DNA of 64,000 nucleotides. Origin: Prosopocoilus inquinatus (taxonomy: Eukaryota; Arthropoda; Insecta; Coleoptera; Lucanidae). Positions 1 to 10,430 of this stretch are shown here, one piece after another. Made by a program: the position numbers and the translations under genes. The notes below the pieces were generated by a model, which was not told where the DNA came from, ran no database searches, and saw only the letters and a program-made list of their open reading frames with translations. Position 1 is the first letter of the stretch, and each line of letters begins with the position of its first letter. The stretch is taken from the NCBI GenBank assembly GCA_036172665.1, contig CM069870.1, positions 64,666,212 through 64,730,211 on the forward strand, written 5' to 3'.

Positions 1-1790
1 CGGCAAAAATTGTAAAGTGATTTATTGTCGGAGTGCCATGAAATGTAGAAGAAAAAAAAAACAGTTTGCGAAGTGCACCACAAAATTAGATCGAAGGGTG
101 TGTTATAAATACAAAAATTTTCTGCGACGAAGTTAACGATAAATCTTATATCAACGTAATAAAAGTAGGCGAGAAACTCTGCCGTAGTGAACCCAAATAT
201 TTATTTAAAAAAAAAATATCTGAACGAAATATTTGGTTCTCTTTTTTGGAGTCACAGCTGTAACCCCTCCAAGCTCGAAAACTGCACTTTTGCACTTACT
301 TCTACGTCAAAAATAATTTTTTTTTAAATTTCTGGTATGTGTCATTCATAGTTTTTGTACTAGCGCATCTGTGTTTACATAAAGAGATTCGTTACTTTTA
401 ATAATAAACAAGGCCAAGGATAATAATAATTATGGGAAGCATAATCGAAACCGCAACATTGAATTATTTTCTTTTGTTTTCTTTTTTCTGAGATTCCTCT
501 GAAAACAAGTTTGTTTTCCCTTTCGCTTTCCCTTTTCGGCCCCCAGCAGGAAGACATGTCGCCTCGATAAAAACCAACCAACCAAGTTCCGCTTTAACGC
601 GCAGCAAGAAAAAAGTAACGCGCGTTTAAAAATTTAATGGGTGATTAAATTTAACGACACTTCCTGCAGCGCATTATATTAGTACCGGGGCTTTATGTTC
701 CAGGATTCATGATGAAACTTTGGCCGTTTAATTAAGGTCAAATAATTAACGGCGTATGCATCACGAGATCCCAAATGATAACATCCATCGCAAATTTAAA
801 TAATATCATCGCTGCGGTTTAAGTTCCTGCAAATAAAGTAAAGTGAAAGTGGGTTTGATTTATAAAATCGTTTCTGCGTATGTTTAATCAAGATTCATTT
901 CGCTGATACTATCCTTTGTAAATGTTTGCTATACTGGCCTAAATTCCGCCGACGAGCAATAAAACCGTCACGTTTGTCCCGAAATTTATCTTGCTGCTGC
1001 GACCTCCCGCCCCCTAACGACAAGACGCGTTTTCCTTCCCTCAAGAATTTTCCTCATTGTCGATTTAAATATTTTCCGCGGAAGTACTTTTTGCGTGACC
1101 GCTAATGGAAAACGGAAGCTTTCACGGGCGGAATTTCTTTCATGATCCTCGCTTCCGCTGCGGCGGCGGTGCCTTTTTTTTTATCTTTCCGAGCTGCCGC
1201 CGACGTTCTCGAAGAAACGGGATGGGAAATCAGCCGGCCGGGAAAATCAGGAGATATTCACCGTGATCAATTATTGTTCTCGGGTCGCAGGCGAAAATAT
1301 CGCGGAATTGCGTCGCGACGCCGCCACCGCCGCCGACGGAATTATTGAGCCGAGGAAGCGGGAAATTACCGAACTATTTCCAGGAAATTACAGGAGCTCC
1401 ATCAGAGCTTACTTGAGTTATGCGATCGTGAGGGGAATTTTTTTCAATGGTGATGAATGATCCACTGCATTAATAAAGAAGAGAATAAGGAAAGAAAAAA
1501 AAAATATGTGAAGGTTCTTTCTTTTCTGCTCCGCAATTGCACATTGCACGTTCTAATTCTGGGAGTAACCTATGGCTGATTTTGCCGAATCTCGGCGTTT
1601 CATGCTCACACGAATTTGACACGTGGACCTCACCTGCGTAGCTGGCAGCCATCCTTGACCTCGGCCAACAAAGACTCTTTCCCATGAGACAACCAACCAC
1701 AGACGTTTCGGACTATAGCGCATAATACTTTATCAACTCACTTGACTTAATTTACATGGAACCAAGTTAAATTAATTTTGTTAGTTTAAC
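1..1790. other. Non-coding flank, no gene recognised
   Basis: No convincing exon or repeat family is visible here. The part from about 960 to 1460 is CpG- and GC-rich compared with its surroundings and holds short overlapping open frames with low-complexity arginine/alanine content, which I read as chance. It could be conserved regulatory or intronic DNA, but nothing in the sequence proves that. Confidence 0.5.
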
Positions 1791-1793
1791 ATA

Positions 1794-1815
1794 AAGCGAT
1801 TTTTCGCGACATACT
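1794..1815 (+). repeat. Left terminal inverted repeat of Harbinger element
   Basis: Twenty-two bases identical to the reverse complement of 9109-9130. The trinucleotide ATA precedes it at 1791-1793. A second, weaker repeat of the CGCGACA motif lies just inside, near 1850. Confidence 0.88.
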
Positions 1816-2009
1816 TTTTTTTAGAGGTAACACATACCATTGTGTTTTCGCGACAAATAGGTATGTTAGGTCATTCATAACGTCGTTATTAGATACTACA
1901 ACATACCTGCCTTTTGAGCTGTGTATGTTGTGGTATGTGAGGCAACCTAACCTTATAATCTCATAACCCGTAATATTTATGCGAATTTGTAAATTGTGAA
2001 ATTCTAATT

Positions 2010-3117
2010 ATGGAAGAAGCAAACGAAGGAATGGTTGACATTTCTATTAACTATAAAGGGATTGATTACAAATTAACTGTGGATGAGTTCACTGCAAATG
2101 AATTATTAAATGGTAAGTACTTATTATTTAAAGTGGATTTATATATTTTGCGTTGCCGTTAAAAACTATATTGTGAAGAGGTAGGATTGTTTATAAACTA
2201 TGAGCAGACAGCAACTGAGTTTTTAAACGATTCTACTGATCAAGAAAAGTTAACATTTGCCAGCAACTCCGACAGGGAGTTGCAAGGTCGGTCAGAGTTT
2301 ATAAAACTGGCTTTGTACTAAAATTAAACTCGGGACTAAATTCTCTTTTTAGACCCCCTTAAAGCCCAGCAATACGCTGAAGCTGTTTTTCAAGAACGTA
2401 AAAGTACTGACGTTAATACAAAGCAGAAAGTTTGGTTTTCAAAGGGCCGTCCAACGAAAGAAGACGATGAAGCCACAGCTTTACTGTTAAGTTTGCGGCA
2501 AAAATACTCTTCAAAATTTAACGACAAACAAACGACTTACAACACTTTGTGGAATCTTATTGCTAAAGAAATGGAGGAACGCTACGACTTGTGTCTCACA
2601 AAAAAAGAAGGATCGGCGGGTAAATGTAGACAAAAATTTGTCAACATGGAGCGGCAGTATATTGCACAAGTCTCACATTAGAGACGAACAGGCGAGGAAA
2701 AGAAAAACCCACTACCATTCTTCGATGAATTACATTCCATATTAGGTATGGAATTACATAAAACAAGATTTATATGTAGATTAAACTTTAAACATTTTAG
2801 GTAGTAAAGCGAAAGTATCACCAGAATTTTTACAAGATACTTCAGATGACACCGAAGCGTCTACTTCTGTTGGTAGTAGTGATAAGACTAATAAGAGCAT
2901 TACAAACAGATTCAGTAAATCCAAAATTACTGCACGGCCCAACAGCATAAGTGAATTAATGTTAAAAGAACTCCGAGAACAACACAGTCAAGACCGTGAA
3001 GAACGTACAAAACAATATACTGAAGTAAAAATGTTACTGGAAACGCAAAATGAACAAAGAAAACGAATGCTAGATTTATTTGCCGACCTAGTACAATGCA
3101 AAAGGCAGAAAATGTAA
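2010..3117 (+). pseudogene. Harbinger Myb/SANT-like DNA-binding protein, one stop
   Basis: A four-exon model fits the sequence: 2010-2112, 2185-2286, 2353-2745 and 2801-3117. Introns have GT-AG ends and phases match at every junction, giving 305 codons in total. Exon 3 carries a Myb/SANT-like domain (from the acidic TKEDDEATALL stretch through tryptophan in TLWNLIAKEM to KCRQKFVNMERQY), followed by the PFFDELHSIL segment that usually follows this domain in transposon-associated proteins. The C-terminal exon is charged (SELMLKELREQ) and probably helical. A single in-frame TAG at 2679-2681 interrupts an otherwise open frame. In PIF/Harbinger elements this second protein is known to bind the transposon ends and help import the transposase into the nucleus. 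It converges on the transposase gene, with 43 bp between the two stop codons. Confidence 0.8.
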
Positions 3118-3556
3118 TTATGTTATCCTTAGCCTTTCTTTTAGTTTTTTTTTTCGACAACTATGTTTCCAAATTTGCAGCGATTACAATTTCAACAGCC
3201 TTACTAACAGAGTAAGTATTTATATAAAGAAGTCGTCTCCTCCTTCCCTTCACAAGTCCAAACACATTTTCAATTACGACTCTGTCATGACTTAACCAAT
3301 TATTATGATATTTTTCCATTCTGTTCATATAATTATTACGTCGAAATGGAGTAATTAACCAGGTTCTTACAGGAAAAGCACTGTCGCCAACATAGGCGCC
3401 GAATTTTGCAAATATTGTTGGGTGCAATTTTTGTCTATAGTTCAGTTTATAATATGTATAATACATATAATTTATTCGCAAATGAAAAGTCCACTGCCGG
3501 TGTTGCCTTATGAAGAATACAACCGGCAACGGCATCCTCGTTAGAAACTCGATAAC

Positions 3557-3841
3557 AGGTGCTTTCTTTTGCATAAGAGTTTGAATCTGCTTTCGACTAG
3601 TTTGAATCTGGATTCTGTAGTTGTTGCAACAAACACCTTAGTTTTGAATTATTGATATGATAGTTCGCCTGCAAATAAATACAATTTAATCAAAACGAAA
3701 TATAAAAATAGTTTAATTCGAAGGGAAAAGGAAATTACCAATCTGAACTGAAATTTCAAGGAGAGTGGGGATTAATCTGTTTGCAAAAGAACGTCCGTCT
3801 TTGAATCTAAACGCGTTTGGATTACGTCAAAGAAAGCACCT
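3557..3841. mobile_element. MITE copy 1, AGGTGCTTTCTTT termini
   Basis: A 285-bp sequence begins AGGTGCTTTCTTT and ends AAAGAAAGCACCT, and is similar along its length to 3947-4237. It sits just upstream of the last exon of the Harbinger transposase (minus-strand sense), inside or next to its intron. No coding capacity is visible. Confidence 0.75.
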
Positions 3842-3946
3842 AATAAAGTGACAAGTATATGAAATAAATGACAAGGTTATGAGTTCTGAATTTTTAGTAA
3901 TTACGACAGATTAATGGTTGATGGGTGTTTCTTTCATTTTAACAGT

Positions 3947-4237
3947 AAGTGCTTTCTTTCGCTTGAAAGTTTGAATCTGGTTTCGAATAGTTTGAAACTG
4001 GATTCCATAGTTGTTGCAACAAAACACCTCGGATTTGAATTATTGACAATTCGTCTGCAAATAACAGCAATTCGGACCAAACCAGTCCAAACAAAGCATA
4101 AAAATAGTTTTATTCGAAGAGGAAAGGGGATTATGAAATTTCAAAGAAAGTGGGGATTAATCCTTTTGCAAAAAGAACGCCTGTCTTTGAAACTAAACGC
4201 GCCTGGACCAAGTTTTTGTGAGCGAAATAAAGCACCT
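3947..4237. mobile_element. MITE copy 2, same family as 3557-3841
   Basis: A diverged direct copy of the preceding MITE, beginning AAGTGCTTTCTTT and ending AAATAAAGCACCT, about 291 bp. The two copies are separated by 105 bp that contain a further partial terminus (GGGTGTTTCTTTC near 3923), so the cluster may be a tandem insertion or a local duplication. Confidence 0.72.
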
Positions 4238-4652
4238 AGTGAAAAGGTTTCCATTTGCATGGCATTGAAAAGGATAAGTATTTAAATTGATTTTCTGATT
4301 AATTTGATATCGAATTATAATTTTGGCTTTTGTTAAAATTAAGGTTTACAATATTTAATATTTTGTATTTCCACTAAATAATTTAATGTCAAAGCGAAAA
4401 TCATTTTAGCTTATGAAGTATTTATTATGTTTTTTAATACATAAATTTTTCTCTAAATAATTAAAAATATTCCTTGTTCATATGTTTAATTGCTTTACTT
4501 ACATTTTGCAGGTTTGCAAGTCCTAATTACATTATGTTGACAACCGAGGTAACATACGGTAACAAACGGTAACAAATGAATATTACCTTACCTTAACATT
4601 GGAAATTTACCGTAAGGTAACGTGGTAATTTTAGCGACTCACAACACTACAA

Positions 4653-4788
4653 CTTAGGTCTAGTTTTACAAATGGGGCTCAACTTTGAGCTGAGGCTTAA
4701 ACCCTTAGCAACGATTATTTCAACAATGGTTGCGAAGGATTTAAGCTTCGGCTCAAAGTTAAAACGTTATTGTAAAACTGGGCCTTAG
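4653..4788. mobile_element. MITE-like foldback, AGTTTTAC termini
   Basis: Imperfect inverted ends (TTAGGTCTAGTTTTACAA and the reverse complement of TTGTAAAACTGGGCCTTA) enclose a second inverted pair built around CTCAACTTTGAGC and GGCTCAAAGTT. About 136 bp, no coding capacity. Confidence 0.6.
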
Positions 4789-4924
4789 TATCAGGGAGGA
4801 GGAAAGAGAAATCTTTCCTCATCCCTGCTTAGTATTTTGATAATATTTTACAGGAGAATTGTGTTTTATAACAACATAATGCAACAGGTGGTGGTTTTTT
4901 TATTTGTGAACAAATAATACACTA

Positions 4925-5004
4925 GTAGCGTTTTCTACTAATGTGCACTAATATGAATTGAGTGTGCACTCAGTGCATTAGTGCACATCAGTAGAAAACG
5001 CTAC
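4925..5004. repeat. 80-bp near-perfect palindrome
   Basis: GTAGCGTTTTCTAC at the left is mirrored at 4991-5004, and the inner GTGCACTAAT stretch is mirrored too. It is probably a minimal MITE or a foldback element. Confidence 0.65.
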
Positions 5005-5833
5005 ATTTAAGTATGCTGATAAGTGCAAGGAGGTGTCGGACATAGTGCATTCGGTGCCGAAGAATTCCCGCCAATTTTAGAAACCAATTAAAAAAAATAT
5101 GCTGTATTCCTGCTTTGGACGATGAACCAGGAAGAGGTAGCAATATTTTAAACAATTTCTGAATTTCTAGTAGGTAATCCTGTCAATTGCGGATTTTCTT
5201 TAAAAAACTGTGTAATATCAAATAAATTCTACGTCAAATAATTTCTGCTTCTTTGAATTTAGTAAACAAAAAGATACCACTTTGTCGGGTGCTCTCTAAT
5301 ACTTTTCCACCCAACAAAATTATTTGTCAGGTGCACAAGGTCCGTGCACCCGACGTAGCGGCGCCTATGGTCACCAATAAGATGATAATCAGGACTTGGG
5401 AAGTAAAAATTAGGTCCATATCTTGTAATATTTCTCATGAATCCGGAATTTAAAAAGACCTATGAAAATCCGTTTATTAGAATAAATAATTAATTACCAC
5501 AGATTACTTGTCCTAGAATCGTGGGCCGATCCCGGAGAGCCTACAAAAACATACGTTAAAATTTTGTTTGAAGTGCAAATTCCCAATAGGTTTATAGAGT
5601 GTCCTTGAAACCTGTCAATGTAGCTATCTTGTTGTTCTTTTGGCACTTTTAGTTCAATGTGTGAACCATCAATTGCTCCGATAGTGTCTGTAAAAATATT
5701 AAATCCGAATTTTTGCAAGTATAAATTTATTAACAATTTTAAATCAAATATTTCTTATCACAAAGGTTCACATTGTAAAATATGTAATTATTATAAATTT
5801 GTTTTGTTTTCACAGAATGAAACCAATGTATAC

Positions 5834-5941
5834 TAGCTGCGTTCATTTTGTCAAACTCTGTTCGCTCTGTTTACTGCTTTCGTACTTTTGTCTCACTTTC
5901 ATTTGCATCAGTGAATGGAGTTGAATAGACGAACGCAGCTA
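5834..5941. mobile_element. Short MITE, TAGCTGCGTTC termini
   Basis: An 11-bp perfect inverted pair (TAGCTGCGTTC / GAACGCAGCTA) encloses about 86 bp. It lies in the intron of the Harbinger transposase between the exons ending at 6475 and starting at 5687. Confidence 0.6.
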
Positions 5942-6262
5942 TTATACACATAATATACAGCTTGTTCCAAAATTCAGTACACAATTTTGTGTGTGAGTAA
6001 GGGACATCAAACAAATTTTATTAATGAGCTTATGTCCTAAAATTCAAATTTACTGAGTGCGGTACAATAAGAATATAAGAACATGCAAGGAAATGAAAAT
6101 TAATAATTGTATTCAGATCGATATTTATAGTTATTTATTACAATTTTGCATGTTCTCGTTGGTTACTGTACTGTATCTCAGTAAGTTTGCATTTTGAAAC
6201 ATAAGTTCATTAACAGAATTGATTTATTTTGTTCGTCACTCACATATAAAATTTGCATAATT

Positions 6263-6432
6263 GAAGTTTGTTCTTGTCCGATGAAAATAGTAAGTACAAA
6301 GTTAATCTCAAACCGGACAGAAAAATGAAGGGAAACACACTCAACGTTTCGCTATAGATTTATAAATCTATAGCGAAACGTTGAGTGTGTTTCCCTTCAT
6401 TTTTCTGTCCGGTTTGAGATTAACTTTGTACT
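6263..6432. mobile_element. Penelope-like palindromic insert
   Basis: It starts with GAAGTTTGTTCTTGTCC and continues into a perfect palindrome (6291-6434) whose arm carries CAACGTTTCGCTATAG. The same family recurs at 35426-35527, so the boundaries can be compared: that copy also ends in the GTACAAAG and ACAAACTTC sequences. TATAAAATTTGC occurs 6 bp before the left end (6245-6256) and 3 bp after the right end (6436-6447), a plausible 12-bp target duplication with small extra additions. It lies in an intron of the Harbinger transposase. The motif style (CAACGTTTCG with a small hairpin) is that of Penelope-like element termini. Confidence 0.6.
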
Positions 6433-6931
6433 TATTATAAAATTTGCGTATTGAATTTTGGAACATCTTATAATTACTTACCTGGATAATTTAGAAATCC
6501 ACGACTAACATGTGCAAACTCTTCTTGATTTCTTGGCCAAAATATGTATTTATTCTTTATTTGAAGTACAGTGTAGAGAAATACATTTACTATTTGCATA
6601 ACAGTACTAGCAGTCACTTTAAACGTATAGCCAATACATTGTAAATAATCTTCTTGTGCCATTTACCATAAAAATATAAGAAGTGATTTTTCTGGACGTA
6701 TTGGGAAATTTCCTCCTCTATACTTTTTTTTTAATCAAATTGAAATTGTCATTTTCAAGCAAAACATTCAATAATCTGTTGAAAGTGATTCTCTTTAAGC
6801 GGAAAAAGAGATAAAATATTACATCGTTGTATTTGGTTAACCATTCACTATCTTCACAAGTGTTCATTCCATAAAAAGTATTTCGTAAACCAGGCAATAA
6901 ATAAACAAATTTACTGTTCATATTAAATATA

Positions 6932-8863
6932 CAGCGCGGAAACTAAGTAGCGGATAAAATCCATAACTCCGTTAATATTTGTAATAAAGCAAAAATCTAA
7001 AAGGGGTATAGCGATTCAAATTACAGCGCATAAGAAGTATATTTTGAGATATTTTCATGAATTTTTTTTAAGTTATGACGTCATCAAGATTTTTTTAAAT
7101 GACAACCTATATTTTTTATTTTTTATTTCGGTGGGATTCTTTAACCTGCTTTCAACAGTATAAAATTTTGGATCGATTACATAACAAAAAATTCAAGAAA
7201 AACGGCCATAAAAGTTTAATTGTAAAGTTGAAGAAATAAACAGAACATCTAGTTAGCTAGGTTTAACACGAAACAAAATTAAGGTGTAAATAAACAAAAT
7301 TTGATTTTGACAGTCATTGAAATCACAATAAATGTTCAAACTGACGACCATGCACCAACTGACAATACCCAAGACGCTCATAAAATTCATTTATTACATT
7401 TTGAATAGTTTGAGGTGTTATTAACCTACATTCCTGTCAAATTCTTTCTTTAAGATCGGCTAAGTTGTTAGGTCTATTTTTATACACCTTGCTTTTTAAG
7501 TACCCCCATAGAAAAAAGTCTAATGGCGTTAGATCAGGGGATCTAGCTGGCCATTCCATTGGACCTCTTCTTCCTATCCATCTACCTGGGAACATCTCGT
7601 CCAAATAACGTCGCACATCAACTGCGTAGTGTGGCGGAGCACCGTCGTGTTGCATCCAAATGTTATTGTTTGGTACGTCACAGTCATTTTCATTAGGAAA
7701 TAATATCGCCAATACAGGTACTAATTCGAATTGTAAGAAGTGTAGATATTTCTCACCAGTTAAATTACCTTCGATAAAGAATGGACCTAAAATTCTGTCA
7801 CCGACAATTCCTGTCCATACGTTGAGCTTCTGGGGATGTTGAGTATGAGCTTCTTGCATCCAGTGGGGATTTTTCCTAGACCAATATCGACAATTATGTC
7901 TGTTAACAGTTCCATGTAAAGTAAAACTTGCCTCATCAGAAAAAATTATACGCTGCGAGAACATTGGATCACGATTGCAAATTTCCAACATTTCTTCACA
8001 AAATTCTTGTCTATGATCATAGTCAGTTTCTGCTAACTCATGGACTAATTTTACTTTATACGGATGAAACTTTTGCATTTTTAAAAGTTTCAGTACCGAG
8101 GTATGACTCAGGTTGTGCTCTAAAGCAATGTCTCGACTAGTCGAATGCGGATTATTTTCTATTTCTAGTAAAATATCAAGCTGCACATCGTCAATTAATT
8201 TTGTCTTAGGGTGGCCAGTTTTTGGAAGGTCTTTCACAATACCGTAATTTCGAAATTTATTTTCTATTCTGCTGACTGTGGATTGACTTATTTGCTGATC
8301 AGGATATTTGTCTATAAAAAGTCGACACACCTCTTGATGAGTTCTAATTCGATCGCCATACCCAATCATCATTAGAACTTCAATTCTTTGTTTTTCAGTC
8401 AGCAACACCATTTTGGTAAAAGGTTTTTAATAATTAGTGTAACTCCTACTATCCACAGGGAATAAAAATACTCACTTTATTGTGATAGGTATTTACAAGT
8501 TCTTGTCAATCAAACAAATTTTGTTTGTTTTACACCTAGCTAACTAGATATTCTGTTAATTTTTTCAACAATTAAACTTTTATGGCCGTTTTTCTTGAAT
8601 TTTTTGTTATGTAATCGATTCAAAATTTTATACTGTTGAAAGTAGGTTAAGAAAACCCACCGAAATCAAAAATAAAAAATATAGGTTGTCATTTAAAAAA
8701 AATCTTGATGACGTCATAACTTAAAAAAAATTCATGAAAATATCTCAAAATATACTTCTTCTTATGCGCTGTAATTTGAATCGCTATACCCCTTTTAGAT
8801 TTTTGCTTTATTACAAATATTAACGGAGTTATGGATTTTATCCGCTACTTAGTTTCCACGCTT
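6932..8863 (-). mobile_element. Complete DD41D mariner-like transposon
   Basis: A 1932-bp element begins CAGCGCGGAAAC and ends with the inverted GTTTCCACGCTT. TA target duplications are at 6930-6931 and 8864-8865. The inverted repeats are about 330 bp long (6932-7260 against 8530-8863), including ATGACGTCATCAAG and AAACGGCCATAAAAG blocks. A single transposase gene lies between them on the minus strand. It inserted into the N-terminal coding region of the Harbinger transposase and is therefore younger than that element. The long inverted repeats are nearly intact, so it could still be mobilised in trans. Confidence 0.92.
7323..8411 (-). pseudogene. DD41D transposase with one premature stop
   Basis: The frame opens at ATG 8411 and reads 324 residues to TGA at 7437-7439. 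It then stays open in the same frame for 37 more residues (QECRLITPQTIQ to RQFEHLL) to a second TGA at 7323-7325. The family C-terminus therefore continues through the first stop, and the gene is one nonsense mutation short of a 362-residue protein. An N-terminal helix-turn-helix (about residues 5-115) precedes the catalytic core. The acidic residues are D159 (IIFSDEASF), D256 (MQHDGAPPH) and D298 (LTPLDFFLW), with 41 residues between the last two, hence DD41D. WPARSPDLTPLDFFLW is the diagnostic block. The known reaction is cut-and-paste transposition into TA dinucleotides. Confidence 0.9.
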
Positions 8864-9108
8864 TATGTCCCGTCCCATCCACCTTATTATTTCTATATTG
8901 TCCATATTGAAAAACTCATCCAGTAGCAACGTAGCACAAATTTCCATTTTCTTTCAGTTAAACTAAACCCAATAAAATAGCTTTTGGACACAAACTCAGG
9001 TTATGCTTTTCTTCTACAAAAACAGAAGATCGACTTGATCATACCGTTTTCATTTTCGCGCTGTTACTTCTGGTATGTGGAGGGACGGGTAACCGTAAGT
9101 TACTAAAT

Positions 9109-9130
9109 AGTATGTCGCGAAAAATCGCTT
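9109..9130 (-). repeat. Right terminal inverted repeat of Harbinger element
   Basis: Perfect inverted match to 1794-1815, followed by ATA (9131-9133). The inner sequence near 9060 also resembles the left inner sequence (a TATGT/ACATA motif and CGCG), so the subterminal regions are related. Confidence 0.88.
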
Positions 9131-9133
9131 ATA

Positions 9134-10330
9134 ATATATCGTTTTTGAACGAAAATTAACAGTTTTTATTTTCTTGTTCCCGAAGTTGTTGTGAACCATC
9201 GTCTTCAACGGTCATATAAACGTCCGCCGTAAACGTAATTTGTAGAAGTTCGACGTCAAAAATAAATTTCAACTCCACCGTCTACTCTCTAAACTTATCG
9301 GGGCGAAGAGATAAAGTAAAATTTAATTTAAATCTAAACCGGGTCGATCCCGGTCGCAAATAAGACGCAAACAGCGCGCCGGCGTTTTATACGCGTCGCC
9401 ATTTTCATTTTGTCTCTGCGCCGTAATGGAATTTTCAGCGTATCCAAGATTCGAACTCTATCCCCTTTCGCTTTAAACTTTTATTCGTATGAATATTGTA
9501 TGAGTGAAATAATGTAATAGACTATATATTTTTGACTTTTTATTCATGAGGAGACACAACGCCGTCTGTCAGGCGAAAGCGGAGCTGTTCCGGAAGAAGT
9601 TTTTTTTTTCTCTCCTTGCGCGCATTTGCATAAAGAACGCATGAATATTCACGGACGGCGGGCGCTTTTTATTTCGATTACCGATTCCGGCGAATAAAGC
9701 GCATCTTCTCCGCCATAAAAATTCATTCGTAAGCAAGGGTTTCACGGTGGTGCGGAGAACAAACGCTAATTCTGTAATGTTGATTTATGAAATAACTCGC
9801 GCGCGGAGCGCAACGGGCCTTAATTTATACGGTTCCTGAAAAGTAGGGCTGTTGCAGTTGCAAATAGTTACGTTTTAAAATAGATTACGATTCTTTGTTT
9901 TGCTCCTCCGGGCTTGTAGAACTGTTCTTTACGGCCTGTATTCGCCCGGTGTTGTTAATTACGTAACGTAATAACGGAAGCTCGCGATGTAAAACATGAA
10001 AGGCACTTCCTTTGTCGGTGTACGTAAACATAGTCTTTGATGTATTTTATTTCTTTTTTAAAATAATAAAATGCACAACGCGAACTACAATAATTTATAT
10101 ACATTTTATTTCATTAATATCGTTATGAATTTACGGTTCGACTAATTTGTATTTTAAAGAAAAATAACGATAAACTGTTATTAAGCTTATTAAACTTAAT
10201 TTATTTATAAGACTTAGTAAACGCTGCTGTAAAAGTAACGGAGTGCAGTCCACCACAACTTAAGTTATTGTTAGAGCGTGACGCGCAAATAGATCTATTT
10301 TTAGCACAAGCCACCCCATCTTGCGTCACA
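9134..10330. other. Non-coding DNA, no gene seen
   Basis: Unique-looking sequence, CpG-rich from about 9340 to 9990 and AT-rich after that. I see no exon with splice sites and no repeat shared with the rest of the window. Confidence 0.5.
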
Positions 10331-10340
10331 GAATGTTATC

Positions 10341-10430
10341 GAAAGTTTCTCGTTCATTTCCAGTACATTTCAATCAAAATACAGGCATCTACTATAAAAG
10401 CGTACCGGCCCGCCAGTGATGGACAGTGAG
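10341..10430 (+). promoter_or_regulatory. Candidate heat-shock-type core promoter
   Basis: TATAAAAG at 10393-10400 is followed, 32 bases from its first T, by the A of CAGT (10424-10427), a standard insect TATA-to-initiator spacing. Upstream, 10341-10372 holds alternating GAA/TTC blocks (GAAAGTTTCTCGTTC, then TTCC and TTTC) that resemble a heat-shock element. The transcribed side is A-rich with GAAG and AAGTG motifs, like a heat-shock leader. No coding region follows within about 1 kb, so it may drive a non-coding RNA, a gene beyond an intron, or be a relic. Confidence 0.42.

Larger units (their letters stand above)
3161..8947 (-). pseudogene. HARBI1-like DDE transposase, broken and interrupted
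   Basis: The gene reads right to left. An N-terminal part starts at 8947 (MEICATLLLDEFF) and is cut by the DD41D insertion at 6932-8863. The frame resumes at about 6921 (YNDVIFYLFFRLKR) and runs to a donor at 6475, with a frameshift in a poly-A run near 6724 and an in-frame TAA just before MAQEDYLQ. A central exon, 5687-5494, encodes GAIDGSHIELKVP and ends in GSPGSAHDSR. The last exon, about 3441-3161, encodes YVGDSAFP, WLITPF and RVVIENVFGLVKGR. These supply the two aspartates (AIDGSH, GDSAF) and the glutamate (VIENVF) of the DDE_Tnp_4 catalytic triad. The splice join at 6475/5687 restores a continuous YPDTIGAIDG frame. Introns carry MITE and Penelope-like inserts. The known role is cut-and-paste transposition; the lesions make this copy inactive. 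Confidence 0.87.
1794..9130. mobile_element. PIF/Harbinger DNA transposon, nested insertions
   Basis: A 7.3-kb element is bounded by perfect 22-bp inverted repeats (AAGCGATTTTTCGCGACATACT at 1794-1815, its reverse complement at 9109-9130). The flanking 3-bp direct repeat ATA (1791-1793, 9131-9133) matches the 3-bp target-site size of the superfamily, although TWA is the usual sequence. Inside lie the two genes typical of PIF/Harbinger elements in convergent orientation: a Myb/SANT-like DNA-binding protein on the plus strand and a HARBI1-like DDE transposase on the minus strand. Several later insertions enlarge it: two copies of one MITE family, three further MITE-like hairpins, a Penelope-like palindrome and a complete DD41D element. 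Without these the element would be roughly 4 kb. Both genes carry lesions, so this copy is probably immobile. Confidence 0.88.

Noticed and set aside
1142..1460. GC-rich frames near 1.2 kb
   Set aside because: Low-complexity Arg/Ala translations of CpG-rich DNA without splice or start support.
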